Shown here: piece by piece, positions 43,765-55,278 of the stretch
Numbering within the stretch: position 1 is the stretch's first letter
Layout: each line of letters opens with the position of its first letter
Source of the DNA: Stenopsyche tienmushanensis
Taxonomy: Eukaryota > Arthropoda > Insecta > Trichoptera > Stenopsychidae
Assembly: GCA_008973525.1 (NCBI GenBank)
Contig: WACJ01000513.1
Span: forward strand, 2,542,001-2,606,000
Direction of reading: 5' to 3'
DNA length: 64,000 nt
Made by a program: the position numbers and the translations under genes
Notes under the pieces: model-generated
The model's input: only the letters and a program-made list of their open reading frames with translations
What the model was told of the DNA's origin: nothing
Databases searched by the model: none

Positions 43765-44045
43765 CAGACCATAAAAAATGCTACAAACGCCCTAAAAGAG
43801 GACGGAGTGACCACAAGGTTTGTATGTCCAATCGGTCCGCTTTTCGAACCGCTGATATGACGAATGAGCGCCTCGTGATTGGATGCCACACCTGAACGTA
43901 ACGACTGTTAAAACATCATCATAGTGCCGTTTTTGTTCTATTGTGAGCAAACGCGGCACCCATCCCGTGCACAGCTTTCTCATGTGCAATTTTTCAGTCA
44001 ATATGTGACGTACAGCATTTTTTAAAATGCTCACCATGTCTGCTA
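43765..44045 (-). pseudogene. Mariner family 3 transposase fragment
   Basis: The minus strand reads VSILKNAVRHILTEKLHMRK, then LCTGWVPRLLTIEQKRHYDD, the helix-turn-helix and linker seen at 14520. After RHYDDV it passes into unrelated sequence (RCGIQSRGAHSSYQRFEKR), so the copy is truncated there. Confidence 0.65.
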
Positions 44046-45034
44046 GCTGCTAGTTTGCACATGTGTATTATGTGTACGAATATTTCGTGCTATCAACAGT
44101 GTTATAGCACGAAAGTTATAATCCTGAGGGAAAAGTGGATTTACGTTTTCGTCATTTTAAAATTAACACAACAGTGTAAACAGGCATTGCTCAGGAGGGC
44201 GGCAGTTGACCCTCAACGCCCCCCAATTTCGCTTGGATTAAGCATTTGAGCATATTGTTTGTATTTCTTACTCATAGTATGATTTAGTATAAATATGCAT
44301 AAATACCATTTGATCTCGCATTTAAGCAACTCAAACAGGGCAACATACGGTTAGTTATCTTGAAGCAGATAAAACAATTCTAATATGGGAAAACCGATGA
44401 ATTTCATTGCACATGAACAATGTGTGCACCCGGCAACACTTTATGAACGAATTAACATATGTTCAATTGTGGAGTTATTAAAATTCATGACCTAAACGGT
44501 CACAATGGCACACTGGAAAGCATAGAAAATGACTCGGATTCATATTCATTACGATTATGATTTATAAGCGCGATTGTGTAGACTTCTATTGTTGAAATTA
44601 GGTCCTAATCACCGAGCATTATGCAATCGGCATACATTATGCATTCAATTCTCTTGCTGAATTATTTATAGGAATCAATTATTTTGAAATATCTATCATC
44701 ATTACAATGTATCAACCAACTGAAATATCAACAGCGAAATTGTAATTTGTATTCATTTCTATGTGTGAAAATCGACCGCATATTCAGAGCAATCTGTCAA
44801 GTACTTGCTTTAAAACCAATAGTAATTATCCACATATAATCTAATAATCTATCAATAGTAGGATGATGTATATATTGTAGTTGGCGCCACTATTATCAAA
44901 TTCGTATAATTTTTAGGAAGTATCAACATGATGATATGACACTTAGTTCACAAGACACAACGATTTTGGTAACTATATATATAGCAAACATAGCAAATAT
45001 ATAGGATAATAATGATTTAAGATGCAATTTGGGT
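44046..45034. other. No gene recognised
   Basis: AT-rich. One TATCAACAGTG motif (44091) recalls the TTAA-family repeat but is isolated. Confidence 0.4.
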
Positions 45035-45109
45035 TGATACGACATTAGTCCCAGAAGTACCCAGTAATAAAGAAAATGCAAAAATATATTTATTTCTCAA
45101 CATAATCTA

Positions 45110-45345
45110 GTTTCTGCAAAATATACTTTACCCACTGATGTTTTATGGCTTCGATATTAATAATGATATCTGTCGAGCTCCTCAAAATAGCCATCAATCG
45201 CTGACTTCAACTCTTCACTGTTGGCAAATCTTTTACAATCGAACAATTTTTTTGAGTTTGGAAAAAGAAAATAGTCCAAGGAAGATATATTTGGCGAATA
45301 AGATGCATAAGGATGCAATTCGAATTTTAACTCATCGGTTTTGAC
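45110..45345 (-). pseudogene. Mariner family 3 transposase, C-terminal fragment
   Basis: The minus strand reads SPNISSLDYFLFPNSKKLFD, then CKRFANSEELKSAIDGYFEE and LDRYHY before stops. The SPD(L/I)APSDYFLFP block of mariners contains the third catalytic aspartate; here the preceding SPD has become SPN, while the aspartate of LDYF remains. Confidence 0.7.
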
Positions 45346-45349
45346 TCTA

Positions 45350-45958
45350 TTATTTTGATTGTTCCTTTGTCTCCGGGTGGGTTCAACCCTACGCCCGTGG
45401 GCAACTCCTGGGATAATAATGTGGAATAGAGTTGTGCGAAAGTAACCTCGTCGGTTTGCTCATCAAACGCAGCTGGGAAAGCCCAGCTAATAAGTCACCC
45501 TGTGCTGTGCACCCATAAAGGAGTGTATGGATCAGCCGATTACAGTAGTTGGTGGATACTGTGTCAAAGGCTCACCACTATCCTCAACAGCTTAGACAAA
45601 CAGGAAAGAACTCTTTTAGGCTATTCGAACGACGACTAGTCTTCGTAGCTAGGTACTACAAATGACCGAACTGATGAACTCCCTTGAACTTAGCTTGAAC
45701 CTTAGTCATTTTCTCCTCCATCGCACCTTCGGGTGCACATGATATGAAGCTGGTCTTTTCCGCAGGAACCTCGTCTCCTCTGGAGGGCGCAGAGCAAAAG
45801 GGATGGGCGCCTGGACGGTTAAAGGATCAGTGGAAGACACTCTTTGTGTGGCTAGTCCGGGGTAACCCGAAACAGACCATACAGCAGTGCAGGAAATGGG
45901 TTCGATTAAAATGAATTAATTCAGTCAGTCGCTGTCTGATGTCTGTCGTCTTCTTCCT
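45350..45958. other. GC-rich segment of unknown family inside mariner
   Basis: Sharply higher GC than its surroundings. It contains the small palindromic GGGTTGAACCC-type motif (complement near 45383), paired motifs such as GAAAGCCCAGCT, and near its right end GGGTTCGATTAAAATG, which is box-B-like. No protein frame is convincing. No target duplication was identified. It may be the 5' region of a non-LTR element or a SINE-like insertion. Confidence 0.4.
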
Positions 45959-45959
45959 T

Positions 45960-46330
45960 TATCTCATGAAATGATGGACCAATGTATCGTTGATGGCTAT
46001 GAATCGACGAAAAACCTCGGCTTTATTGCTGTGAAACACAAGCCAAACACTCGATTGAAACATCCTCACGACGCTGCTTATGTTCCACTGCGAACAAATA
46101 CGGCACCCGTCTTGTGCACAGCTTTTTCATGTACAAAATTTCTGCTAATATGCGTTATATGGAAATTTTTGAAATACTTACCATGTCTGCAGCTCGTGCA
46201 TTTTCAGTCAACGATCATCCAATACCATTTTGTGGATTTTCTTCGACATTTCTGACGTGGACCACTGCGATGTTCGTCTTAGCAAACTCGTACAGCCTCG
46301 TTTAAACACAATATTTTACTGTTGTGAACG
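45960..46330 (-). pseudogene. Mariner family 3 transposase, N-terminal fragment
   Basis: The minus strand gives KIHKMVLDDR, remnants of the helix-turn-helix, FHSNKAEVFRRFITIND and LVHHF, across more than one frame. This corresponds to the region up to the first catalytic block, where the family has DETW; here it is degraded. Confidence 0.6.
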
Positions 46331-46544
46331 AAGAATCAGACTCTCCAGAGTGGAATCTAGCTCGGCTTAAAAATTGATTGGACTGAAACCTTTCAAATAA
46401 AAGTATTTTCTTGCGAATACTTTTATTTGAAAAGACTTGAAATGTTTGCTTTATAAAGTAGATATTTTCTATTATAGTATTTTTTAAACAACAACCACCA
46501 TCTATACGTCAAGTCGGATACTTCTGGGACTATTCTCGTATCAG

Positions 46545-46800
46545 TATTAAGTACAAAAACAGTCATTGTTCAGCTTTCAAAATTAATAAAAATCAAACTT
46601 ATATGCGACATTTTCAATCATATTTTGCTTCTAAAACGAAGATTTTCTGCAGCAAGAGAATTCAAATATTGAAAACCAGATAGCAAACTGTATTAGATTC
46701 AGAAGACGTATATTTTATTGATTAAAATAGTGTTGTCTATTATCTTTAACGCCTATAAAACGGATATTTAAAAAAACGGCACGTATTTTTGGCACTATTA
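46545..46800 (-). repeat. Tc1-like element end
   Basis: Ends ACGGCACGTATTTTTGGCAC, the complement of the terminus at 10912, and carries the same AACAGTCATTGTTCAG block. It directly follows the mariner family 3 right end. Confidence 0.45.
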
Positions 46801-48645
46801 GCATTAGCATGTTAAATTGACATTCAATCATTGATCTCATTCCAATTCATCCATTATTTTCACACTGTGCTGGATAAATTATGGAACGTTCCATTGGAGG
46901 CGTGAAATAATATGACCAAATTCCGATGCGCCTCCCTCATTTAACCGTAGTAATAATGGGTGGAAAATTACACCCCATATTTGTAAATTTATTTTCCGAG
47001 TCAGTGGGTCGTTCGGAGGCTGTGTCGAATCCAGGAGCCGATTGCCTCTATTTGTTTTTTTGGCCACCCCAATTCAGCCCTTAGTCACGGCCGCAAAATA
47101 ACCATTTTATTTATACTCATCTGGATAAGCATAATTTAGTTACGCTTTATATATTTTGCGCTGCTAAGGCCGCACACACGTATAAAAGTGCGTGTAATTT
47201 GTTTTAGCAGCTCTACCCTCGCTCCCGAAATTGACGATAGATGTTCCCAGGGAAAATCTTGGAGCAGAAGGGAAATATCCCTCACCACTCGATTGAAGAC
47301 GTAATTTATCGATGTACATGATTTTCATTTCTCATTATTTTTTGGAGCCCCTCAATTGCTTTGATTCCCTCTTCATAAAATTGCCGTATTGATTAAATGC
47401 CAGGGTACGGCAGAGAAACTACCTTATTTTTAAAATAAATAACATAAATAATATAAAAGATATCAGTTTAATTTTTTTTCCATGTTACAGAAAAACATTT
47501 AAAGTTTAGTTAATTTAAAAAAAATATCATTAAGGATGATTATCTTACAAGACAGTGTTATATTGGTCCATCGACAGATTCAGCATCTTCATCCAGACCG
47601 GTGGTAGTGAATTTGGTCCCTACCGCCTACCAGTTTAGCTATATTGATAAACCTATGAAATATGATCTAGCTGCAAAATTTTGAGGAGATTTGAAACGCA
47701 GTTGGGTTATGCTACTGCGTTTCAAAGACAGACAGATAAACTCACCTAATTATACTGGGAACACCCACCTTACAGTCCAGGCTTGGCTCCATGTGAATAT
47801 CATATGTTTATAGAGACATTAAGACGGCAACGATTTTAAGACAACGCTGTGGTCGAACAATACATGCACAAAATTCCGGGCTATATTTGAACCCCCCTCG
47901 TAATATACAATCAATACTGGCTATACAAATCATGATGTCTTTGATATTATTTATTTTGCATGGCGAACCAAATCAACATCGCAAACTCAGTGTTTATGGG
48001 GTTTTTATAATATAAAGGCATAAATCGACGATTATATTAAATCCAACTATCTAAAAATTATAATCCAAACATTCAAGACTTGATAAATTGGCGAAAAATC
48101 TAATTTCCAATGAAAATTGTCACATCACGGATATAAGTGGTAGTATTGAAAATTTGGAATATTGGTTGGGCGAAATATCTTCTAGCTTTATAAGGTATTC
48201 ATGCCCTACTTCTTCGAGTCTTTTTAAAGTCATTTCATTATTCAGAGTCTCCACTAGTGTTCGCGTTCTCCCAAGTCGTTTGAAGAACACCATAGATGTT
48301 GTTCAATAAAGGAAAAACAGTCTTCACCGAGAACCGAAACAATTGTTTCAGATAAATTCGAGATCTTTATATGATGAGGGTTCGTCTTTTTTCCTCGATG
48401 TAACCAAAGAGTACAGACCCGAGTCAAATTTCGGTATAGTTGTTCATTGCCGGTGGGGTGAGTCGAAAGGGCGTGGAAAGTGATCGTTCCGCATGCAAAT
48501 CTTCGTATATTCTTCACCACCCCTCACGCGAGGGTTGCAAATCTATTAGTTGGGGATATTCAAGATACGGCCGTAGACGGCATCCGGCCTTTCAATACCA
48601 TACATGCGGATCAAACGTATTATTAAATAAAATATGAGAAACTAT
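46801..48645. other. No gene recognised
   Basis: About 1.8 kb with short frames only (46879-47067, 48088-48309, 48254-48520). None has a known motif. Confidence 0.4.
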
Positions 48646-48649
48646 TAAA

Positions 48650-49035
48650 GCTAGCGCCAAAGGAATACGTTTAAGGCGTTAAATCGCTCGTGCAGAATAT
48701 ACATCGTGGCATGCACTGTAGTACCATCCTATTAAAACTGCACATCTTCATTATCTATATTCTCCAATTTAGACTAAAATAAATTGCTTATCATCGATTT
48801 GTAGCTATGGATCTTGTCGCTAAAGATCACACAATGCGCGAAACTATTTTCTAACGAAGCATTAATTTTGAAAATAAATTTGGATAATTTATACAAATTA
48901 TTCCACAATATAACTTTTTATACTAAATTGCCATATATTATTAAATAATTTGCAATAAATTTGATAGATATAGCTTTAATAATATGGTCGCTATAATTTA
49001 TCAAACTTAGAGCGTTCGTATTGAAATGTCCTGTA
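48650..49035 (-). mobile_element. AGGGTCTTTCAATAAG-family element, partial
   Basis: Shares AATCGCTCGTGCAGAATATA and AATATGGTCGCTATAATTTA with the copy at 12370, and ends GCGTTCGTATTGAAATGTCC. Confidence 0.5.
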
Positions 49036-49571
49036 TGATATATATCGGTCATTTAATGCCCGCTTTAACAGACTTTTTAATTGTATAGATTTTTTTAAAA
49101 TAGATATATATATGGGGAATTGATTCGGCATGAGCACCCCTGGTCAATATAGAGCGGGATGGTACATTTAAGAGAGCGGTTACCGAGCGAAGCCACCCTT
49201 ATAACTCTGATGGTTGCGGAAAAAAGCCCCCGGTACCGTTTCCCCAAATTTCCCATTGGATACACTTCTACGTGAGACCGCAATTGGTGGGCCGTAAAAT
49301 AGAAGACTTTTTAATCGGAACCCGCGAGATGCTGTAATCTCTGTCTCCTGGCGAAGGATTTGAGCAGCGTTTACTGCCGAATATGCTCGAGCGCCATTTT
49401 GTTTTTATTTGATTAACAATTTGGCGGAGGAAGTCCACGAGAAGATGGATTGGAACCGAATTAGCATTTTTATGTTTGAGAGGGCTCATCTGTAAAAATT
49501 AAGAGTAAATCTTATTCAACTATATCGAGACATTGCTGAAATAGTGAGAAAAAACCATATTGAATGTGTAT
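49036..49571. other. No gene recognised
   Basis: Moderate GC, short minus-strand frames (49095-49283, 49268-49489) without motifs. Confidence 0.4.
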
Positions 49572-49987
49572 AGGGTCTTTCAATAATATAAAAATAACAT
49601 CATTCAAATATCCGCCGCGGCTTTGCTTGATGACACGTATTCGTGAGGTCCGATTTTCGATGACTTTGTCTCATAAGTTTGGCTGAATTTGTTGGATGGC
49701 GTTCATTACATTGACTTTGAGCACTCAAATCGCTCATGCAGAATGTTCATCGTGGTATGCGGTGCAGATTGATGATTTCACCAGACCAAAATCCATACCA
49801 AAGAGTCAAACAGAGCATTGATTTTATATATAACTTTTGGCAATGTTCATACTCTATTTAACGCTATAATCATTTACAATAATTTGCCATATATTATTAA
49901 ATAAATTTGATATATTTGCTTTAATAAAATGGCCTTTATAATCTAAAAAAAAAAATCAAGCATCCTTTTTGAAAGACCATTTATTAG
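49572..49987 (-). mobile_element. AGGGTCTTTCAATAAG-family element, near complete
   Basis: The left end is AGGGTCTTTCAATAATA and the right end TTTTTGAAAGACC. In between are CCGCCGCGGCTTTGCTTGAT (complement of the SRGG codons) and GCTCATGCAGAATGTTCATC. About 416 bases, so a deletion derivative. A further isolated end, GGGTCTTTCAATAAATAAAA, follows at 50003-50022. Confidence 0.55.
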
Positions 49988-50185
49988 TATTATCTAATAA
50001 GGGGTCTTTCAATAAATAAAAGTTATAGATGCATTAATTTTTCTGGAAAAAACAATATACAAAATATTCATATTTTGCATTAAATTTCATATGAAAATCA
50101 ATCACGTAATATCATAATGACTATCTATTGAGTCTACATTTTAATGTATTATACACAAAGTTTCATTACAAATTACAGTGAAATA

Positions 50186-50246
50186 TTAGGGTCTCCCATA
50201 AATTTCTTTCGTTTTCATATTAAGAAAAAATAAACAATAATCTTAG
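50186..50246 (-). mobile_element. Mariner family 1 3'-end remnant
   Basis: TTAGGGTCTCCCATAAATTT and about 40 further bases of the mariner right end, then an abrupt change into LTR sequence. Confidence 0.75.
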
Positions 50247-50406
50247 AGTCGCGAAGAGTTGTCGGATAGCCCTGGCTGCGGGAGAATGTCCTTCCCGCGG
50301 CCAGATCTCTCTCTCGTGATTAATAAAGAAGTTATCTAAAAGAAGAGTCTTTCTATTTGACGCCTGTCCACCCTCGTCGCATCTGCGCGGCTACATAACG
50401 GCAACA
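50247..50406 (+). mobile_element. LTR fragment between two mariner ends
   Basis: Reverse complement of about 38830-38990: CGCGAAGAGTTGTCGGATAG, TTCCCGCGGCCAGATCTCTC, CGCATCTGCGCGGCTAC and a final GGCAACA. It joins mariner copy E across TA, as mariner D joins the matching LTR at 38828. Confidence 0.7.
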
Positions 50407-50911
50407 TATTAGGGCGTCCCATAATTTTCTTTCGTTTTCATATTAAGAAAAAAATAAACAATAATTTGTATTAAAAACAATATTTTGTTGAATTGTTCGT
50501 TACACCTTGCTGAAGTAGCTCATAATAAACTACCCCCTTCCAGTCCCACCAAATGCATAGCAAAACTCTTTTTGGATGTAGGCCAGGTTTAGCTACAGTT
50601 AAAGCTTCTATACCCTTGGTCCGAGACCGTTTACGTTAGATATTCTCATAGAGTATCCAACTTTCATCTCCAGTGACAAGTCTCTTCAAAAAAGGTTGGC
50701 TATTATGTCGTTGGAGAAGAAGATCACATGTTGAAATACGCTGAAGTTTATTTGAGTTAGTCAGTTCATGAGGAAGCCACACATCTGAACGATTGATGTA
50801 GCCCAATTTTGTCAGATGGTTATGGACGAATGTTCGTGGAATTTCTAACTTTCTTCAACCATGGCTATGATTAGATCTGTGTTCATTTGAGAAAGAAACT
50901 TATGGGACATA
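50407..50911 (-). mobile_element. Mariner family 1, copy E, deleted and chimeric
   Basis: Right-type end TTAGGGCGTCCCATAATTTT at 50409 and left-type end at about 50911, which has lost its last bases. The transposase on the minus strand keeps LVTGDESWILYENI (about 50655-50690) and GYINRSDVWLPHEL. The core after QLDN is deleted, joined near 50480. It shares the N-terminal 36-base deletion and the flank of copy C. Confidence 0.8.
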
Positions 50912-51025
50912 TTGCCCAATGAAGAAGGCAAGTTCGGACCAAGTTGATGATTGATGCTTCTCCATCGATGTCCATGACTTCCCGATTAGAACTCATGGCT
51001 CAATTTTCTCTGTTGCTAGTTTAGA
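50912..51025 (-). repeat. Inverted duplicate of the copy C flank
   Basis: ATTGCCCAATGAAGAAGGCA, AAGTTCGGACCAAGTTGATG and ATGTCCATGACTTCCCGATT are the reverse complement of 23435-23552. Confidence 0.75.
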
Positions 51026-51139
51026 TCACAGTATATTTTCTTTCAAGTCATAAATGCCTTATATCTAAAGTAATCTAGATATAAAGATTATGTTAAATAA
51101 TATCTAATTAAAAAATACCCTAAGCGTTTCAATCTCTCT

Positions 51140-51235
51140 TTATGACCAATTTCTGCTTGGAGTTTCATTTTTCGTGACGTTCAAGTCGATTTATCCTACC
51201 GCGCCTATACAAGTTTCAATTCAAACATCAAAATA
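51140..51235 (+). repeat. SINE 3' part
   Basis: GAGTTTCATTTTTCGTGACG followed by TTCAAGTCGATTTATCCTAC, a good box-B-like match (GTTCAAGTC). The 5' half is absent. Confidence 0.45.
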
Positions 51236-52847
51236 ATATCAACCTAAAATTATAATTGAGTTTTAGTAATTTTGAGTATTTGACGCGTTTTAACCCTTTG
51301 ATTTAAGGACGAGATTATATTTTTCGATTTTTTTTTTGATCCTTTGTGTGCACAAAATTTCGTTGAAAAATCATTTGAAATGCGTCAAAACGTTACATCA
51401 TAATTTGAATAAATAATATTCAATTAGAAATACAAGCATGGCGTTGTAAATGAAGTGCTATGGACGCAACATGTGCGTGCATACTCTCTATGGATGACTT
51501 AAAGGCACCCACAGTACGAGGGAGTAATCCAGTAAACATCCAACCAAATCACATCAAATATATAAATAAAATCCAAAGTCCTACGATATTTAGATATTTT
51601 TAATGTGTTTTTTAAAAATTCAAAGACAATAATTTTGCACAGTATTTTAGATGTGTCTCAAAATAAAATGCGTTTATGTGTGTTTTTATTTTTTAAATAT
51701 TAAATTGATTTAAGTAAATAAGGGATGCAAGCATGCTGTATATGCGAGCAGGATGTGAGGTCCCGGATTGATCATCTTCCGTGTGACAGACTATCGCTGT
51801 AACATATTAATTCAGGATCCACATCTCAATAATGATGGTCCCGCGTGATATATGCGATATGAAGAATTAAATCCTGATTTTAAAAGGGGATCATTTGTTA
51901 GTGAGCCTTTTGAAATGAAATTCATAAATCTCGCTAAGCCCAACGGACGTACTGCCCGATTTCCATTATTCCGTTTGCTTTTTTTCACTCGCTGACTGTG
52001 ATGTGAACACAGATTTCAGGATGTTGTCTACACGATGGATGCGTTATGCCGACCGAAACGTCAGCGGGGGGTCCATCCATTCAGTAAAACGGAGACCCGA
52101 TCCAGTGGTAGCCAACACATCTTAATCAAAGCGCGTGAGAAGCTCTCCAAAAACATGCCTTTTTTAAAACATCAAATCTACATAAAATATTTATAAATCG
52201 GCTCAATACATCAACAATTAAGTCATAAACAATTCAATATCATCGGTGGCGATTTTAAAATGTTGCCAACGCCTGACCGAATCGAACAATGGACTCGCGA
52301 GCTTTCCATGGATTCATTGTCATACTAAATTGATATGAATATTACCACGTACGTTAAAATATTTCAGTACATCTGTAAATTATTATTTTTTGCTATGCAG
52401 TTTAGTCCGTAATAAAGGGAGTCACTTTCATAAATACCCAAATAAAAGAACAATTTGATAAAAGCACAATACACCAAAAAAGCTCCCATAACAGGACGCA
52501 CTATTGTTAGCTTTTATATTTATGGCTTGTATTTTTAACAAATTTACTAACGTCGTTCGATAGACAAAGACTTCCACAGTGCGAAAAAATAAGCGACATA
52601 TTAACCGTCGACAGATTTCGATGATGACTCAAATAAAAATGTCGACAATGGAAGCTCCAAGGATGCCCTTCGTGGAAAAGGATGATCTTCAATATTCAAT
52701 ATTTGAACCCTTATACTCCACAGTAATGATACTGATTAAATTCAGAATTTATATTAGGAGGTTTTTAATCGTTCCAATACATTTGAGAGATTAAAAGTCT
52801 CAATATTTTGTGTAAAAATGTAAATTTTGAAATAATTACAAAGCAAT
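51236..52847. other. No gene recognised
   Basis: TTAACCCTTTGATTTAAGGA at 51292-51311 may be a lone piggyBac-type end. Otherwise AT-rich and unassigned; the frames at 52507-52692 and 52579-52794 overlap on opposite strands and have no motif. Confidence 0.4.
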
Positions 52848-53222
52848 TCAATAAGAACGCTCAATTTTCAAATGTAAATATAACAAGTTTTACACAAAAT
52901 ATTTACTCAATTTTATTTAAATTTTAAATATAATTTTATGGCATTTAATATGTAATAAAACATTGTTCAAATATTTGCCGCAAATTTGCTTGGTTTTGCG
53001 CTACGTTGACAAAGATGATTTTTGGCGAAGCGTTTCTCGAACGAAGCACTGGTTTTGAAAATAATTTTTGATGATTTTCAGTTGTTGTTCAACGCTATAA
53101 TCTTCTATAATAATTTGCCATGCATTATTAAATAATTCGCATTAAATTTGATTGTTATTTTTTTAATATTATGTCCGCTATAAGTTTTAAAAAAATGAGC
53201 GTTGTTATTGAAAGACCTTTAT
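52848..53222 (-). mobile_element. AGGGTCTTTCAATAAG-family element, near complete
   Basis: The left end is TTCAATAAGAACGCTCAATT and the right end is GAGCGTTGTTATTGAAAGAC. The interior includes CAAATATTTGCCGCAAATTT and TAATAATTTGCCATGCATTA. About 375 bases, no coding. Confidence 0.55.
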
Positions 53223-53269
53223 AATAAAGTCAAAATCATTCAAATAGTGAATTAATTTTAAATTGACGT

Positions 53270-54345
53270 AAAATCCTCTGCACAAATTAATTTTTCTCTC
53301 AAGACCGCTCAATATGAGTCAATCTTGTACATATATCAATAAATGAACCACTATTGATAGCACTCAATATTCGTTAATTTCTTCGCACTAACATAAACAA
53401 TATTCGTGTGTGTCTTCAGTTTTAGTAACAAAGTAATGCATTTGTTGAAGCTTGAAATCTATATTGATATGAATTATCGATCGATACAATCGTACAATGA
53501 GAGATCATTGCATTTTGTTGGCTTAACCCCTAAAGGAGTACTATCCCAGGGCATGGGATCCCCCATCTACTTATTAGAAAGAGCACTCTTGTATATTGAG
53601 CTCGGAGACGGAAAGAGACAGAGAGAGAACATAGCGCAGCTCGGGAGACAGAGACGGAGAGCTTCCCCGCATACATCGTACAATTGTATAGATCGTTAGC
53701 CCAAATTTATCGACTAATAATGATTTCGATTTCAAGTTTGTTATTTGTTTGCGCAAAGAAATAGAAGGATATCTTATCTGACGTTCTTGTATACTATCAA
53801 CAGTGTTTATTTACAATTGAATACCTCGAATTGAAGATTGTCTTACGCTGATAGAAAGTAATTGGTGTAAAGCGATTATGGTGTCAACGATTTCATCGAT
53901 TTTAAATTTGCTTACACCTCAAAAGGTTAAAGAATTCATAGAATTCAAAAATGTTAATTGCCGTGATCGGTTTATAAAGTTTCGTGAACACGCTAGAAAA
54001 TATTAAGAAAGGTCTGACCTTTATATAATACAAACAATGTGTAGATAGCCAGAATGAGTTTGAATTGTTTAGTAAGACCCAGTTAAGTTTCGGGGTCCGA
54101 CCGAACGTCTTGGCCGCGGGAAGACTTGGTTTTTCTGCGGTCGGCTTTTTCGATCTCATAATTGTTGTTTTATGCATACATACGTCTGTATACGCATAAA
54201 TACACAAGAAACTACAAATAATTTAAAGCAGAAATGAGAATACAAGCAACTGCTCAAATCTTGATTAATGTGGCTATTTTTAACAACGACTTGGCATATT
54301 ATTTTTATGCATATGCGTTGATATAATTCGATTATAGTTTGATAT
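53270..54345 (+). repeat. Long TTAA-family repeat copy with nested short copy
   Basis: Follows 60465-61370 in order: CTCTCAAGACCGCTCA, GATAGCACTCAATATTCGTT, GAGATCATTGCATTTTGTTG, then a nested 400-base element, then CACGCTAGAAAATATTAAGA, CCAGAATGAGTTTGAATTGT and CTTGGCCGCGGGAAGACTTG. A TATA-like ACCTTTATATAATAC lies at 54018-54032. Confidence 0.5.
53527..53926 (-). mobile_element. Short TTAA-flanked element nested in related copy
   Basis: Exactly 400 bases between TTAA at 53523-53526 and TTAA at 53927-53930. The ends are CCCCTAAAGGAGTACTATCC and, complementing the right, CCTTTTGAGGTGTAAGC. Reverse orientation relative to 29983-30482, with which it shares a GA-rich tract (53605-53665). Non-coding. 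Confidence 0.65.
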
Positions 54346-55274
54346 CTCACGAGATGCAAGATACCCGACTCTATGACCGATTCACTAATCTCCGCACTCG
54401 ATGTGCGAAAATACTCTTTCTGTATCACTCGAGTCCGAACGCAGGTCTATAGGCGAGCTTTAAATTGGATTTTGAGTTTCTACAGTCTTTAAGTTAAGAA
54501 TATGTGAATTATTTGTCTGTAATTATGAATTAATTTCCGGTTTTGGCGAGCATGGACCTTATTTTGGGTTTCGAAATCTACAGAATCAAAGCCTCTTCAT
54601 TATGGATCGTCGCAATACAATGCTGATTGGGTTCAATTTATTGCCGATGAATTTGTTAAATGTAAAAGCTCCTTTTTGTGCCCCGCAAGGCTCGCAAGGA
54701 GCGCTCGGTTACATAAAAAGCGGGAATAAATTAAACATAAATGGACATGTGTGCGTAGCGTATATTTTATTAGGGTAACCGGTATATTTACACATAAATT
54801 GTAGTCGAATTTACGGCACTTAACTTTACCGAAAATCGTGTCGTGTAACCCATTTGTATAATTTTCCCTTTTTTTGGGCCCGGAACCCGATTGGCGGAAG
54901 AGGCCTCGCAGGGGCCCAGAAGGGCGACCCGGGGTCGGATGGGTAGCTTTAATAATGCCCGCAGCACTATGGATCAATGGAGCTGGCGGTGAATACCTCG
55001 GCGGGGTGCCCCGTTAATCTAAATGATGGTTACACTAATGAAAGAGTGTTTGCAAGAGATGTCGCACTAATACGGTACATAAATAAGTACCTTCGAAAAA
55101 GACACCCGGTCTCCGAATTGGGGTGGGGCCTCGTGTGTGGTTGGTCTGCTCGCTGATTTACAACCATAGCGAGTGACGCTTCCCGGCCAGATCAGGATTG
55201 CTTGCTATCCCGTTTTGAAAAGTCCTGGATACCAATATTTTTTTGTGTTGCGACTCATGATGATCATTCTTAAT
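54346..55274. other. No gene recognised
   Basis: A 114-codon minus-strand frame (54633-54977) runs through a GC-rich patch, but its protein shows no motif. Treated as chance. Confidence 0.35.
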
Positions 55275-55278
55275 TTAA

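Larger units (their letters stand above)
45035..46543 (-). mobile_element. Mariner family 3 element interrupted by GC-rich DNA
   Basis: Inverted ends are GATACGACATTAGTCCCAGA (45037) and, complementing it, TCTGGGACTATTCTCGTATC (46523-46542). Inside, read on the minus strand, the N-terminal transposase half (45960-46330) and the C-terminal tail (45110-45345) are separated by about 600 bases of unrelated GC-rich sequence, and the catalytic core is missing. Confidence 0.75.

Noticed and set aside
54633..54977. 114-codon minus-strand frame in a GC-rich patch
   Set aside because: No recognisable domain, and long frames are expected by chance where stop-rich AT sequence is reduced.
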